Shown: positions 36,485 to 45,340, counted from the stretch's first letter. The stretch: 64,000 nucleotides of DNA from Rothia sp. P100 (GCF_023712425.1 NZ_JAMAYG010000004.1:310001-374000); one strand, 5' to 3'. Program-made: numbers and translations. The notes: generated by a model from the sequence alone, not told the origin.

Positions 36485-37426
36485 ATGGAGGCTATGGATT
36501 TTTTTGAGCGTCTTGCTACCCCCGTCATTATGAACAACCCCTCCGCTGATCGTGTGAAGGATGTGGCCAAGCTAGCTAACCGCAGCGGTCGCACCAAGAG
36601 CGGCCAGTTCCTCGTGGAGGGGCCGCAGGCGGTGCGCGAGGCGCTGCTGGCTCACCAGAAGAAGCCCTTACTGGATGCGGTCTACATTACTGAGAAGGCT
36701 TTTGACCGTCACGAAGATTTGGTTGAACTGTTGGAAGAAGTGCACGGTAGCCCTACTCCTGAGCCCGGCCGTAAGGTCTTTATGCGTATGGTGACCGATG
36801 AGGTTCTGGCGGCTATGGCTGAAGCAGTGACCCCGCAGGGCATTGTTGCCGTGGCTTTCCAGCGGGAGATTTCTCCGGCTGATATCTGGGGTGAGGGCGC
36901 TATCAACCCCAAGCTGGTTGCTGTGCTGACCCGTGTGCAGGATCCGGGTAATGCTGGCACCATTGTGCGTGCGGCTGATGCTGCCGGTGCTGACCTCATT
37001 ATTACCACCAAGGGAACTGTTGATCTTTATAACCCCAAGGCAGTGCGCTCTACCGCTGGCTCTCTCTTCCACCTGCCGCTGCTACAGGGCATCGATTTAG
37101 AAGATTTTGCCGAGGATGCAAAGGGCCAAGGCATAGGAGTGCTGGCTGCGGACGGTTACGGGCGGGTCAGCCTTGATGACCTGCAGGACGCCGCCTTTGC
37201 TGCCCGCGCTGGTGTTGAGCCGCGCAAGAAGGTCAAGTACGACCTTGCTGCCCCCACTATGTGGCTTTTCGGTAACGAAGCTCAGGGCCTGAACGATGAA
37301 GAGAAAGCCGCCGCTTCGCTGAGAGTAGCTGTGCCCATCCACGGTGCTGCTGAGTCGCTAAATGTAGGTATGGCTGCTGGTGTTTGCCTCTATGCTTCGG
37401 CGCTGGCTCAGAACCGTAAACGGTAA
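36485..37426 (+). CDS. TrmH/SpoU family RNA 2'-O-methyltransferase
   Basis: About 313 aa. An N-terminal substrate-binding domain (VKDVAKLANRSGRTKSGQFLVEGPQAVREAL) is followed by a SPOUT knot with motif 1 VLTRVQDPGNAGTIVRAADAAGADLIITT, motif 2 LFGNEAQGLNDEE and motif 3 VPIHGAAESLNVGMAAGVCLY. It methylates ribose in rRNA or tRNA; which site is unknown. The start is uncertain: ATG 36485, 36494 or 36530 are all in frame and none has a clear site at normal spacing. Its place between rplT and pheS is standard. Confidence 0.9.
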   Translation: MEAMDFFERLATPVIMNNPSADRVKDVAKLANRSGRTKSGQFLVEGPQAVREALLAHQKKPLLDAVYITEKAFDRHEDLVELLEEVHGSPTPEPGRKVFMRMVTDEVLAAMAEAVTPQGIVAVAFQREISPADIWGEGAINPKLVAVLTRVQDPGNAGTIVRAADAAGADLIITTKGTVDLYNPKAVRSTAGSLFHLPLLQGIDLEDFAEDAKGQGIGVLAADGYGRVSLDDLQDAAFAARAGVEPRKKVKYDLAAPTMWLFGNEAQGLNDEEKAAASLRVAVPIHGAAESLNVGMAAGVCLYASALAQNRKR

Positions 37427-37449
37427 TCGCAGGGTGTAGGGCTAGTTCT

Positions 37450-37872
37450 ATGACAGACACGGTTTACCCTGTTCAGGTGGTCGGGGCGGCACTGGTTGAC
37501 TCGCTGCAGAACCCCACCCGTATACTGCTGGGGCAACGGTCTGCACCACCTGCTCTGGCCGGTCTTTGGGAGTTCCCCGGCGGGAAGGTTGAACCGCAGG
37601 AGAGTTGCCAGGAGGCACTGAAACGAGAGCTGGTCGAAGAGCTGGGGGTAGAGATTATTCTGGGGCGCGAAATCAGCGGCCCGCACCCGCAGGGGTGGCC
37701 ACTGAACGAGAAAGCCTCCATGCGTGTCTGGTTAGCTGAAATAATTGACGGCCAACCGGCAACCCTTCAAGATCACCTGGCTCTGGAATGGTTTCCCCTT
37801 GATTCTGAGCTCCTCAAGGTTGCCTGGATTCCGGCTAACCTACCTATCACCAGAGCGATACTGAGCCTCTAA
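37450..37872 (+). CDS. NUDIX hydrolase, MutT/8-oxo-dGTP diphosphatase-like
   Basis: 140 aa with a complete NUDIX box G-x5-E-x7-R-E-U-x-E-E-x-G-U at residues 45-67 (from GKVEPQE to EELGV). The lead-in LLGQRSAPPALAGLWEFPGGKVEP is MutT-like, so a role in removing oxidised nucleotides is likely. ATG 37450 is 21 bases after trmH. A good terminator follows. Confidence 0.88.
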   Translation: MTDTVYPVQVVGAALVDSLQNPTRILLGQRSAPPALAGLWEFPGGKVEPQESCQEALKRELVEELGVEIILGREISGPHPQGWPLNEKASMRVWLAEIIDGQPATLQDHLALEWFPLDSELLKVAWIPANLPITRAILSL

Positions 37873-37902
37873 GAGTGATCACCCAGCGTCGCTGAAGATT
37901 GT

Positions 37903-37933
37903 GCCCCTGACCTCATGTGAGGTCGGGGGCTTT
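37903..37933 (+). terminator. Terminator after the NUDIX gene
   Basis: GCCCCTGACCTC (37903-37914) pairs with GAGGTCGGGGGC (37919-37930), one G-T pair, then TTTG. It isolates the riboswitch transcript that follows. Confidence 0.85.
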
Positions 37934-37967
37934 GCCTTACTTGCATCATCAACTAGTATGGTGAAGA

Positions 37968-38104
37968 AACGAAGGGGAGTAGCTCCCACACTGGCACCTC
38001 GCAGGTGCTCAAGCGGTGTATCGACATACTGGTTGCTTCTTAAACCCGGTGCACCACCTGCCGTATCACCCCAGATACCGGCAGGCGAGCAAGACCTTCG
38101 GCAG
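37968..38104 (+). ncRNA. yybP-ykoY manganese riboswitch
   Basis: The conserved blocks of the Mn2+ aptamer are present in order: GGGGAGTAGC (37974-37983), CATACTGG (38025-38032) and AGCAAGACCTT (38088-38098). Helix P1 is CGAAGG (37970-37975) with CCTTCG (38095-38100). A terminator lies just upstream, and a ferritin-like/VIT1 metal transporter starts about 100 bases downstream. yybP-ykoY riboswitches turn on Mn2+ exporters when Mn2+ is high. The identification rests on motifs and context; no covariance model was run. Confidence 0.88.
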
Positions 38105-38204
38105 ACGACTTTAACCCCAGTGAGGTGGGTAGCCGCTGCCGAAGTGTGCGCTCGCATAACGGTACGGTCTACCGGCTCAATCACTGACTGAACAGACAGC
38201 GAGC
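38096..38204 (+). promoter_or_regulatory. Expression platform of the Mn riboswitch
   Basis: CTTCGGCAG (38096-38104), which includes the 3' strand of P1, can instead pair with CTGCCGAAG (38136-38144). Further on, GCTCGC (38150-38155) can pair with GCGAGC (38199-38204), which ends three bases from the ATG at 38207 and covers the ribosome-site position. No T-tract terminator is seen, so control is probably translational. Confidence 0.6.
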
Positions 38205-38206
38205 TC

Positions 38207-39337
38207 ATGCCCAGTACACCGCACCCAGTCCAGCTTCACCACGCTGCCACCAACCCCACATCCGCTCAAATTCGCAGGTGGCGCCGCTACCTAGCAGAAG
38301 AAATCTCCGAAGCCCAGGTTTACACAGCACTGGCAAAACTCTCGACAGGCCACGAGGCAGAAATCTTGCAGTCGGTGGCAGATGCTGAAAAGCGGCACCA
38401 GAACCATTGGCGTGCACTGCTGGGTGAACACGCCCACCCCGAACCGCGTCCGTCCGCTTCTGCAAAACTCCTTGAACTGCTTGCCAAAAACTTCGGTACC
38501 GTTTTTGTGCTAGCTCTTGCCCAGCGAGCAGAGGGGCGCTCACCCTACCGCGAGGATCCGGACGCCACCGAAGCGATGGCAGCCGATGAAGCGATTCATG
38601 AAGAAATCATTCGGGCGCTCTCGACGAGCGGACGCGAAAAACTGTCGGGCAACTTTCGCGCCGCCGTCTTCGGCGCTAACGATGGTCTGGTCTCTAACGT
38701 AGCTCTCATTATGGGTATCGGGGCATCGGGTGCCTCTAACTCGATGGTCCTACTCTCCGGTATCGCCGGTCTGCTAGCAGGTGCCCTCTCCATGGCAGCC
38801 GGCGAATTCGTATCGGTGCGCTCACAGCGAGAACTGCTAGACGCCTCCCGCCCCACCCAGGTGACCCTATCGGTAGCTCAGGATCTTGATATTGATCAGA
38901 ATGAGCTGGTTCTCATTTACAAGGCACGCGGCATGAGTGAAGAGGCCGCCCAGCATCGTGCCATGGAACGTTTTGGGCACTTAGACTGTGACTGTGACCC
39001 ATCACTGTCTTTCAAGGATGTTATTGAGGGAGAGGAGCACGAAGAAGAGCACGGGGCTCTTGGTTCAGACATCGGTGCTTCAGCCTCAAGCTTCGCCTTC
39101 TTTGCGTCCGGTGCCCTGGTTCCGATTCTGCCCTATATCTTTGGAGCCAGTGGCACCTTCGCTATGGTGCTGTCCCTAGCGCTGGTCGGTATTGCCCTCA
39201 TGATTACCGGCGGCGTCGTGGGTCTGTTCTCCGGTGCCTCACCAATGAAGAGAGGCCTGCGTCAGCTGGCAATCGGTTACGGTGCAGCGCTAGCAACCTA
39301 CCTGCTGGGGCTCCTCTTTGGTGCGACGGTAGGTTAG
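38207..39337 (+). CDS. Ferritin-like/VIT1 fusion metal transporter (MbfA type)
   Basis: 376 aa. Residues about 20-140 form a rubrerythrin-like four-helix domain with possible di-metal ligands (Glu32, Glu35, Glu61/His64, Glu128/His131). Residues about 148-375 are a VIT1/CCC1 membrane domain opening FRAAVFGANDGLVSNVALIMGIGASG and with GALSMAAGEFVSVRSQRELL. A charged cytosolic insert contains EGEEHEEEHG. Proteins of this fusion export Fe2+ or Mn2+; the riboswitch in front argues for Mn2+ here. ATG 38207 has a weak, possibly sequestered, ribosome site. Confidence 0.88.
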   Translation: MPSTPHPVQLHHAATNPTSAQIRRWRRYLAEEISEAQVYTALAKLSTGHEAEILQSVADAEKRHQNHWRALLGEHAHPEPRPSASAKLLELLAKNFGTVFVLALAQRAEGRSPYREDPDATEAMAADEAIHEEIIRALSTSGREKLSGNFRAAVFGANDGLVSNVALIMGIGASGASNSMVLLSGIAGLLAGALSMAAGEFVSVRSQRELLDASRPTQVTLSVAQDLDIDQNELVLIYKARGMSEEAAQHRAMERFGHLDCDCDPSLSFKDVIEGEEHEEEHGALGSDIGASASSFAFFASGALVPILPYIFGASGTFAMVLSLALVGIALMITGGVVGLFSGASPMKRGLRQLAIGYGAALATYLLGLLFGATVG

Positions 39338-39385
39338 GTGACCTGATGATGTATGCGGAAGTCGGTGTTGTTTCTTGAGCGCTTC

Positions 39386-39417
39386 TCACGCGATGCGTGA
39401 ACGGTGAGGCATGCCTC
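39386..39417. repeat. Two adjacent short palindromes downstream of the metal transporter
   Basis: TCACGC-gat-GCGTGA (39386-39400) and the perfect 12-base palindrome GAGGCATGCCTC (39406-39417). The surrounding stretch 39338-39609 has no gene. Confidence 0.55.
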
Positions 39418-39479
39418 GATCAGCTGATGACAAAGCGCACCGATTATGTTCACTAAGACCTAAACCCACTTACCTTAAT

Positions 39480-39508
39480 GTCCCGTTGCAATCAGCGGGA
39501 CGCTTCTT
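39480..39508 (+). terminator. Terminator-like hairpin upstream of pheS
   Basis: GTCCCGTT (39480-39487) pairs with AGCGGGAC (39494-39501) with one G-T pair, then GCTTCTTT. It probably ends the transporter transcript. Confidence 0.65.
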
Positions 39509-39609
39509 TATGTTGCGCGCGCAAAGTGCTCTAAAATAAAGAACTGATGCCCTGGGCGCCCGGCGAAAAACCCTGTGCCCGCCAACAACAGATGTGAAGA
39601 GATGTGTCT

Positions 39610-40737
39610 ATGACTGATTCTTTGCCCGAGGTACCTGAAAACCCCACTCCTTTTCAGGTTCTGGCTAATATCCGAGCAATTTTAGACAAGGACCCCCAAA
39701 ACGGTCTTGAGACCGTTAAGCAGGCATGTGCCGCTGAGCTTGATCGAGCGCTACACGAGATTGCAGAAAAGGCTTCTGATTTCGAGGAGCTCAAGCGTGT
39801 GCGTCTTGAGTTCACCGGCGACAAGGGCGGTTTCACCCTAGCTAACAAGCAGATGCGAAATCTGGCTAAGGAGCACAAAGCTGAGGTTGGCAAGCTCATG
39901 GGCCAGGCTCGCGGACGTCTGGCTAAGGCACTAGAGACCCGCAACGCGGAGCTTGAAGAAGAGCGCGCTGCTCGCATTCTCGTGGAAGAGGCAGTAGACG
40001 TCACGGCCCATACTCCCCGCCGCCGCGTGGGTGCGCGTCACCCCATCAACGTGCTCCAGGAGCAGATGTGTGACATCTTCGTTAGCATGGGCTGGGAGGT
40101 TGCCGACGGCCCCGAGCTGGAATCCGAGTGGTACAACTTTGACTCCCTCAACTTCCCGCCGGACCACCCTGCCCGCGAACTGCAAGATACTTTCTTCGTT
40201 GAGCCGGTCAGCTCACACCTGATGTTGCGCACCCACACCTCACCGGTGCAGATGCGCTCGCTCCTGACCCGCGACGTCCCGCTCTACGTGGTCTGCCCCG
40301 GCCAGGTCTACCGCACCGACGAGTTGGACGCCACCCACACCCCGGTCTTCCACCAAATCGAGGGCCTGGCCGTCGACAAGGGTCTGACCATGGCAGACCT
40401 CAAGGGCACCCTGGAACACATGGCACGCGCCATGTTCGGCGAAGACGCCAAAATCCGCCTGCGACCTAACTTCTTCCCCTTCACCGAACCTTCCGCTGAG
40501 CTGGATGTCTGGCACCCTGACGCCAAGGGCGGCCCCCGCTGGATTGAATGGGGTGGCTGTGGCATGGTCAACCCCAACGTCCTGCGCGCAGCAGGCGTGG
40601 ACCCCGAGGTCTACTCCGGCTTCGCCTTCGGCATGGGCATCGAACGTACCCTCATGTTCCGCAACGGCGTTCAGGACATGCGTGACATGATCGAAGGCGA
40701 CATCCGTTTCTCACAGCAGTTCAAGATGGAGATCTAA
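39610..40737 (+). CDS. pheS: Phenylalanyl-tRNA synthetase alpha subunit
   Basis: Catalytic subunit of the alpha2-beta2 class II synthetase. 375 aa from ATG 39610 (GAAGAG eight bases upstream; GTG 39604 is possible). The N-terminal coiled-coil is about residues 50-115. The class II core begins at HPINVLQEQMCDIFVSMGWEVADGPELESEWYNFDSLN. Motif 2 lies around HTSPVQMRSLL...VCPGQVYRTDELDATHTPVFHQIEG, and motif 3 is FAFGMGIERTLMFRNGVQDMRD. pheT follows after four bases. Confidence 0.98.
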   Translation: MTDSLPEVPENPTPFQVLANIRAILDKDPQNGLETVKQACAAELDRALHEIAEKASDFEELKRVRLEFTGDKGGFTLANKQMRNLAKEHKAEVGKLMGQARGRLAKALETRNAELEEERAARILVEEAVDVTAHTPRRRVGARHPINVLQEQMCDIFVSMGWEVADGPELESEWYNFDSLNFPPDHPARELQDTFFVEPVSSHLMLRTHTSPVQMRSLLTRDVPLYVVCPGQVYRTDELDATHTPVFHQIEGLAVDKGLTMADLKGTLEHMARAMFGEDAKIRLRPNFFPFTEPSAELDVWHPDAKGGPRWIEWGGCGMVNPNVLRAAGVDPEVYSGFAFGMGIERTLMFRNGVQDMRDMIEGDIRFSQQFKMEI

Positions 40738-40741
40738 CCCA

Positions 40742-43291
40742 ATGCGAATTCCCCTTTCCTGGCTCCGTGAATACGCGCCCGTCCCGGCAGACGCAACCGC
40801 CGAAGATGTCATGGCCGCCCTAGTTAAGGTTGGCCTTGAAGAAGAAGGCGTCCACCGCCCCACCGACGAGCTCACCGGCCCCATTGTGGTCGGCCAGGTG
40901 CTTTCGATGGAACCTGAAACCCACTCCAACGGTAAGACCGTGAACTGGTGCCAGGTGCGCGTGGTTCCCGAGGGCCAGACACAGACTCTGACCGGCAGAG
41001 GTATTGAAGAGTCCGGCGTGCAGGGCATTATCTGCGGTGCTCACAACTTTGCACCCGGTGACAAGGTAGTAGTTACCCTGCCTGGCGCCGTCCTCCCCGG
41101 TGGCTTTGCTATCACTGCCCGCAAGACCTACGGCCATAAATCTGCTGGCATGATTGCATCCGTGCGTGAGCTGGGGATTGGTGATGACCACGACGGCATC
41201 CTGGTACTCTCCACCCTGGGCCTTGACCCAGAACTTGGCTCGGACGCCATGGAATTGCTGGGCCTCTACGACGAGGCTGCAGAAGTCAACGTCACCCCCG
41301 ACCGCGGCTACGCCTTATCGATGCGCGGCATCGCCCGCGAATACTGCCACGCAACCGGTGAGACCTTTGATGACTTCGTGCTGGATCTGGCAGCCAAGGC
41401 ACCTGCGGCTAATGCCAGCGGCCTGCCTGTCACCCTCACTGACTCCGCCCCCATCCATGGCAAGGACGGCTGTACCCGCTTCGTCACTCGCCAGGTGACC
41501 GGTGTCAACGCAGCAGCCCCCGTGCCCACCTGGATGTCATCACGTCTGCGCCTGGCTGGCGTCCGATCCATCTCACTGCCGGTTGATATCTCCAACTACG
41601 TGATGCTCGAAACTGGCCAGCCGCTGCACTTCTACGACGCAGATAAGCTGGATGGCGGTATCACCGTTCGCCGTGCCCAGGCGGGGGAGAAACTCACTAC
41701 TCTGGACGAGAAGGTCCGCGAGCTACACCCCGAAGACCTGCTCATTACTGATACGACGGGACCCATCGGCCTTGCCGGCGTGATGGGTGGGGCTAGTACC
41801 GAGGTCGGCACCGAGACCACCAACATCCTTATTGAAGCTGCCCGCTTTGACGAAGTCTCTATCGCCCGCACCTCCCGCCGTCACAAGCTCTCTTCGGATG
41901 CTTCCAAGCGTTTTGAGCGCGGCGTTGATCCCGAGCTCCAGGCTGCAGCCGCCCAGCGTGCCGTTGACTTGCTGGTTGAACTGGCAAGTGCCACCGTGGA
42001 AGAAGGCGTGACTGACACTGGTTCTACCGCAGAACCTACCCTCATTGACCTGCCCGCAGACTACACTGCAGGCCGCATCGGCATCGACTACACGGAAGCT
42101 CAGATTACTGAGTCCCTGGAACAGATCGGTGCTCAGGTAGAGCGTACCGAGACCGGCTACCGCGTTACCGCACCGTCCTGGCGTCCTGACCTAACGGATA
42201 AGGAGCACCTCACCGAGGAAATTGCCCGCCTAGTCGGTTACGATCTGATCCCCTCAACCCTTCCCGTAGCACCCCCCGGTCAGGGCCTGAGCACGGAGCA
42301 GCTCCTGCGCCGCCGCGCCCTCAACGTGTTGGCGGCGTCGGGCTTGACCGAGGTATCGGCTTACCCCTTTGTTTCGGAGGACGACAACAACCTTTGGGCA
42401 AGCCCGGTTGCCGGGGAAACCGTGAAGTCAATACGCCTAGCTAACCCCATTGCTTCCCAGCAGGGCTGGATGCGCCGTTCACTGCTGCCCGGCCTGACCG
42501 AGGTGCTCAAGCGTAACCTATCCCGTGGCTTTAAGAACCTTGCAATTTACGAAACCGGCCACGTCTTCATCCCCGGTGCTCAGCACGGTTCATCTCAGAT
42601 TCCCGGTCTGGGTGTGCGACCCTCCGATGAGGTCCTAGCAGATCTTAACGCCGGCATCCCGGACCAGCCTCGCCACATCGCAGGTCTTTTCTGCGGTCTG
42701 GTGCACGAAGAAACCCCCGGTGCCGTTCCCCATTCTCTGGACTGGCGTGACGCCCTTGACTCTGCCACCCTGGTAGCAGATGTTATCGGTGTGAAGCTAG
42801 AGGTTGCAAAGGGTGAGCACCAGGCCTTCCACCCCGGCCGTACCGCAGCCCTCACTCTGGCAGATGGCACCGTCCTCGGTTACGCCGGTGAACTTCACCC
42901 CAAGCTTCTCGCAGAACTGGACATGCCCGAGCGCACTGCCGCTTTCGAGCTCAACTTCTCAGCACTGCTGAACGGTCGCGGTGGCCCGACCATCGCAACC
43001 GGCATCTCCGGCTACCCGGCCACCAACCAGGACGTCGCGCTAATCGTTGACGCTGATGTCCCGGCTAAGGCTGTTGCTGCTGCCCTGGCTGAGGGTGCAG
43101 GTGACCTGCTGGAGGACGTCCGCGTCTTTGATGATTACCGCGGCGCCGGCATCGATGAAGGCAAGAAGTCCCTAGCCTTTGCACTGCGTTTCCGAGCCAC
43201 CGACCGAACCCTAACCGCTGATGAGGCAAGTGAAGCCCGGTCCTCAGGTGTATCTGTCGCAGCAGACCGGTTCGGAGCTGTCCAGCGCTAA
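40742..43291 (+). CDS. pheT: Phenylalanyl-tRNA synthetase beta subunit
   Basis: 849 aa. Order of domains: N-terminal B1/tRNA-binding OB fold (VVGQVLSMEPETHSNGKTVNWCQV), B3/B4 editing region (MSSRLRLAGVRSISLPVDISNYVMLETGQPLHFYDADKL), B5 (ADYTAGRIGIDYTEAQITESLEQIGAQV), a catalytic-like domain, and the C-terminal FDX-ACB domain (SGYPATNQDVALIVDADVPAKAV). Complete, with the normal length. A 19-bp hairpin follows. Confidence 0.98.
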   Translation: MRIPLSWLREYAPVPADATAEDVMAALVKVGLEEEGVHRPTDELTGPIVVGQVLSMEPETHSNGKTVNWCQVRVVPEGQTQTLTGRGIEESGVQGIICGAHNFAPGDKVVVTLPGAVLPGGFAITARKTYGHKSAGMIASVRELGIGDDHDGILVLSTLGLDPELGSDAMELLGLYDEAAEVNVTPDRGYALSMRGIAREYCHATGETFDDFVLDLAAKAPAANASGLPVTLTDSAPIHGKDGCTRFVTRQVTGVNAAAPVPTWMSSRLRLAGVRSISLPVDISNYVMLETGQPLHFYDADKLDGGITVRRAQAGEKLTTLDEKVRELHPEDLLITDTTGPIGLAGVMGGASTEVGTETTNILIEAARFDEVSIARTSRRHKLSSDASKRFERGVDPELQAAAAQRAVDLLVELASATVEEGVTDTGSTAEPTLIDLPADYTAGRIGIDYTEAQITESLEQIGAQVERTETGYRVTAPSWRPDLTDKEHLTEEIARLVGYDLIPSTLPVAPPGQGLSTEQLLRRRALNVLAASGLTEVSAYPFVSEDDNNLWASPVAGETVKSIRLANPIASQQGWMRRSLLPGLTEVLKRNLSRGFKNLAIYETGHVFIPGAQHGSSQIPGLGVRPSDEVLADLNAGIPDQPRHIAGLFCGLVHEETPGAVPHSLDWRDALDSATLVADVIGVKLEVAKGEHQAFHPGRTAALTLADGTVLGYAGELHPKLLAELDMPERTAAFELNFSALLNGRGGPTIATGISGYPATNQDVALIVDADVPAKAVAAALAEGAGDLLEDVRVFDDYRGAGIDEGKKSLAFALRFRATDRTLTADEASEARSSGVSVAADRFGAVQR

Positions 43292-43313
43292 GGCACAGCT
43301 AAACACGTAATCT

Positions 43314-43360
43314 GCACCCGGCTTCTGCCCGCCTACCCAGTGCGGGCAGAAGCCGGGTGC
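43314..43360 (+). terminator. Perfect 19-bp hairpin after pheT
   Basis: The arm starting GCACCCGGCTTCTG (43314-43332) pairs without mismatch with 43342-43360 around a nine-base loop. There is no immediate T-tract. Confidence 0.85.
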
Positions 43361-43498
43361 TCATCGCTTTTCCACCCACCAAAGCGCACAGAATGTTTCA
43401 CCCACCCCACGCCCGGGTTGCCGCCCCTCTTTGAGCTCAAGTAGTCTTGAAAGACCACCTGCCCAACCGAGTAAGCCTTATCCAACGAAAGCGATACC

Positions 43499-44170
43499 GT
43501 GAGTCCACAGCGCGAATCAGAAAATAACGACAACCTACAGGGAGAAGACCTCCTTGCCGGTGAGCGCGCAGACGGGTTCTTTGGCCTCAACGATGAAGAT
43601 GAGCTTGAGGAAACTCGCGGCCCCATTCTGCCCAAGCTCATTGCGGCGGGGCTCATGCTACTGGTGTCACTGATTGCCCTGCTCTTGCTTGTGAGTGGCG
43701 TACGCACCTACACTGAAGCCCGTGAAAATGAGGGCTACGAAAACAAGTCGTGGGTAATTCAAGGCACCCTTGAAGATCTGACCAAAGATTTGCAGGGCGA
43801 TAGGAACGTGGGTATTTACGCGGGATCTCTTCCCGATGATGAGGCCATGAACGATAAGACTTTTGTCTCTGATGTGGCGGATTCAGTTTCCGTTGGCCCC
43901 CATCAGGGGGTTAAGTTCCGGGGCTCCCAGACCGGGCGCGTCAAGAGCGACTTCCCCGAAAAGGTCGATGCCCTGCTCGTTGAAAACGCTGACGGCAACC
44001 TCACCGTCGCCCGCACCGGCGAAACCGGCACCCTGGTGCCCGTCACCGAAAGCACCATAGGCTCCCAGAAAGCCAATGCCATGCTCAAACTGGGCGGCGC
44101 CATCCTGGTCTTCGGCGCTGGAGTAGTCGGCACCTTCTTCATGATCCGCAAGAAAAAAGAAGAGGTTTAG
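43499..44170 (+). CDS. Uncharacterised two-helix membrane protein
   Basis: 223 aa from GTG 43499. An acidic N-terminus of about 45 residues (ENNDNLQGEDLLAG...DEDELEETRG) leads into helix 1 (LIAAGLMLLVSLIALLLLVSGV). A soluble, probably extracytoplasmic domain of about 125 residues with alternating charged strands follows. Helix 2 (LKLGGAILVFGAGVVGTFFMI) and a short Lys/Glu tail close it. No cysteines and no motif I recognise. It stands alone between pheST and a convergent reductase. Function unknown. Confidence 0.8.
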   Translation: MSPQRESENNDNLQGEDLLAGERADGFFGLNDEDELEETRGPILPKLIAAGLMLLVSLIALLLLVSGVRTYTEARENEGYENKSWVIQGTLEDLTKDLQGDRNVGIYAGSLPDDEAMNDKTFVSDVADSVSVGPHQGVKFRGSQTGRVKSDFPEKVDALLVENADGNLTVARTGETGTLVPVTESTIGSQKANAMLKLGGAILVFGAGVVGTFFMIRKKKEEV

Positions 44171-44231
44171 CAACAGATGGAGGCTAGGCGCGCTCGCAGC
44201 CGACTGACTTTCTGAAGTGCGGCTCATAAGA

Positions 44232-45209
44232 CTAGGGGAGCAGGAGCACCTTGCCGCGAGTCTTGCGGGCCTCTAGATAGGTGTGAGCTTCCGCTGCCTG
44301 GGCCAGTGGGAAGGTCTGATCCACGGTTAGGTTGAGGTCACCTGATTCAATTGCGTCAAAGAGTTCACCCATGCGCCAGCTAATTTCCTGGCGGTCTTGG
44401 GAGTAGTGCGCTAGGGTCGGGCGGGTGACATAGAGAGAGCCTAGCCCGTTGAGCTTTTGCAGGTCAAAGGGTGCTACCTGCCCGGAAGCCCCACCAAAGA
44501 GCACCGCCATGCCGCGGGTTTTTAGCACAGTCAGTGACTGTTCAAACGTATCTTTACCCACGCCATCGTAGACGACGTCTAGACCGGCGCCATCGGTAAG
44601 GTCCTTAATATTTTCTGCAAAACCTTCATAGCGCAGAACATGGTCAGCCCCGTGAGCTGTAGCAATTTTAGCTTTCTCATCGGAGGAAACAGTGGTGAAA
44701 ACTGTGGCTCCACGAGCCTTGAGCAACTGAATGGCGATGCCACCCACTCCACCTGCACCGGCGTGAATAAGGACCTTATGCCCTGGCTCCACCCGGAAAG
44801 TGGAGCTGATGAGGTAGTGAGCTGTCATGCCCTGGAGAGGGAGAGCCCCGGCGTCCTCCCAGCTGATACTCTCGGGTACCTGAACAGCGAGCTCTTGGTC
44901 CACTAGAAAATACTCAGCATAGGTAGCCGTCGCGTTGGCAGTGGCTAGCCGATCACCCACCGAGAAATGAGTGACGTCAGAACCCACTGCCACCACTTCA
45001 CCGGCAGCCTCAGTGCCGGGAACGAAAGGGAGTGGCACCGAGTACACACCGGCACGTTGGTAGGTCTCAATGAAGTTAATGCCCACCGCACGAGTCTTCA
45101 CCAGCACCTGGGTGGAGCCGGGGGTAGGGAGGGGAAGCTGTGCTGGAACCAGGACGTCAGGCGCCCCTGTTGCTTCAAAATGTACTGTGGTCATAGTGGT
45201 ATTAGTCAT
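44232..45209 (-). CDS. Zinc-free medium-chain dehydrogenase, quinone oxidoreductase (Qor-like)
   Basis: 325 aa from ATG 45207-45209 (GGAGTAGG upstream). GroES-like N-domain (VLVKTRAVGINFIETYQRAGVYSVPLPFVPGTEAAGEVVAVG) and Rossmann domain with VLIHAGAGGVGGIAIQLLKARGATVFTT. It lacks the zinc cysteines of alcohol dehydrogenases. Likely NADPH:quinone reductase; the substrate is not defined by sequence. A longer frame to 45284 is less likely because it runs into the argC regulatory region. Divergent from argC. Confidence 0.88.
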   Translation of the reverse strand: MTNTTMTTVHFEATGAPDVLVPAQLPLPTPGSTQVLVKTRAVGINFIETYQRAGVYSVPLPFVPGTEAAGEVVAVGSDVTHFSVGDRLATANATATYAEYFLVDQELAVQVPESISWEDAGALPLQGMTAHYLISSTFRVEPGHKVLIHAGAGGVGGIAIQLLKARGATVFTTVSSDEKAKIATAHGADHVLRYEGFAENIKDLTDGAGLDVVYDGVGKDTFEQSLTVLKTRGMAVLFGGASGQVAPFDLQKLNGLGSLYVTRPTLAHYSQDRQEISWRMGELFDAIESGDLNLTVDQTFPLAQAAEAHTYLEARKTRGKVLLLP

Positions 45210-45340
45210 GATTTTAAGCCTACTCCCAAATCTAAGATTATCGATGTTAATGGCTAATTGTTTGGACTGGGCTTGGGTTAGCACATCTTCACCCTAGCCT
45301 GCCTCTATCTGAGGTAAAGCGTCCGTATCCCGAAACAATC

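Noticed and set aside
39338-39609. T-box or leader-peptide attenuator for pheST
   Set aside because: No T-box core or Phe-rich leader ORF is visible; the hairpin is best explained as the transporter's terminator.
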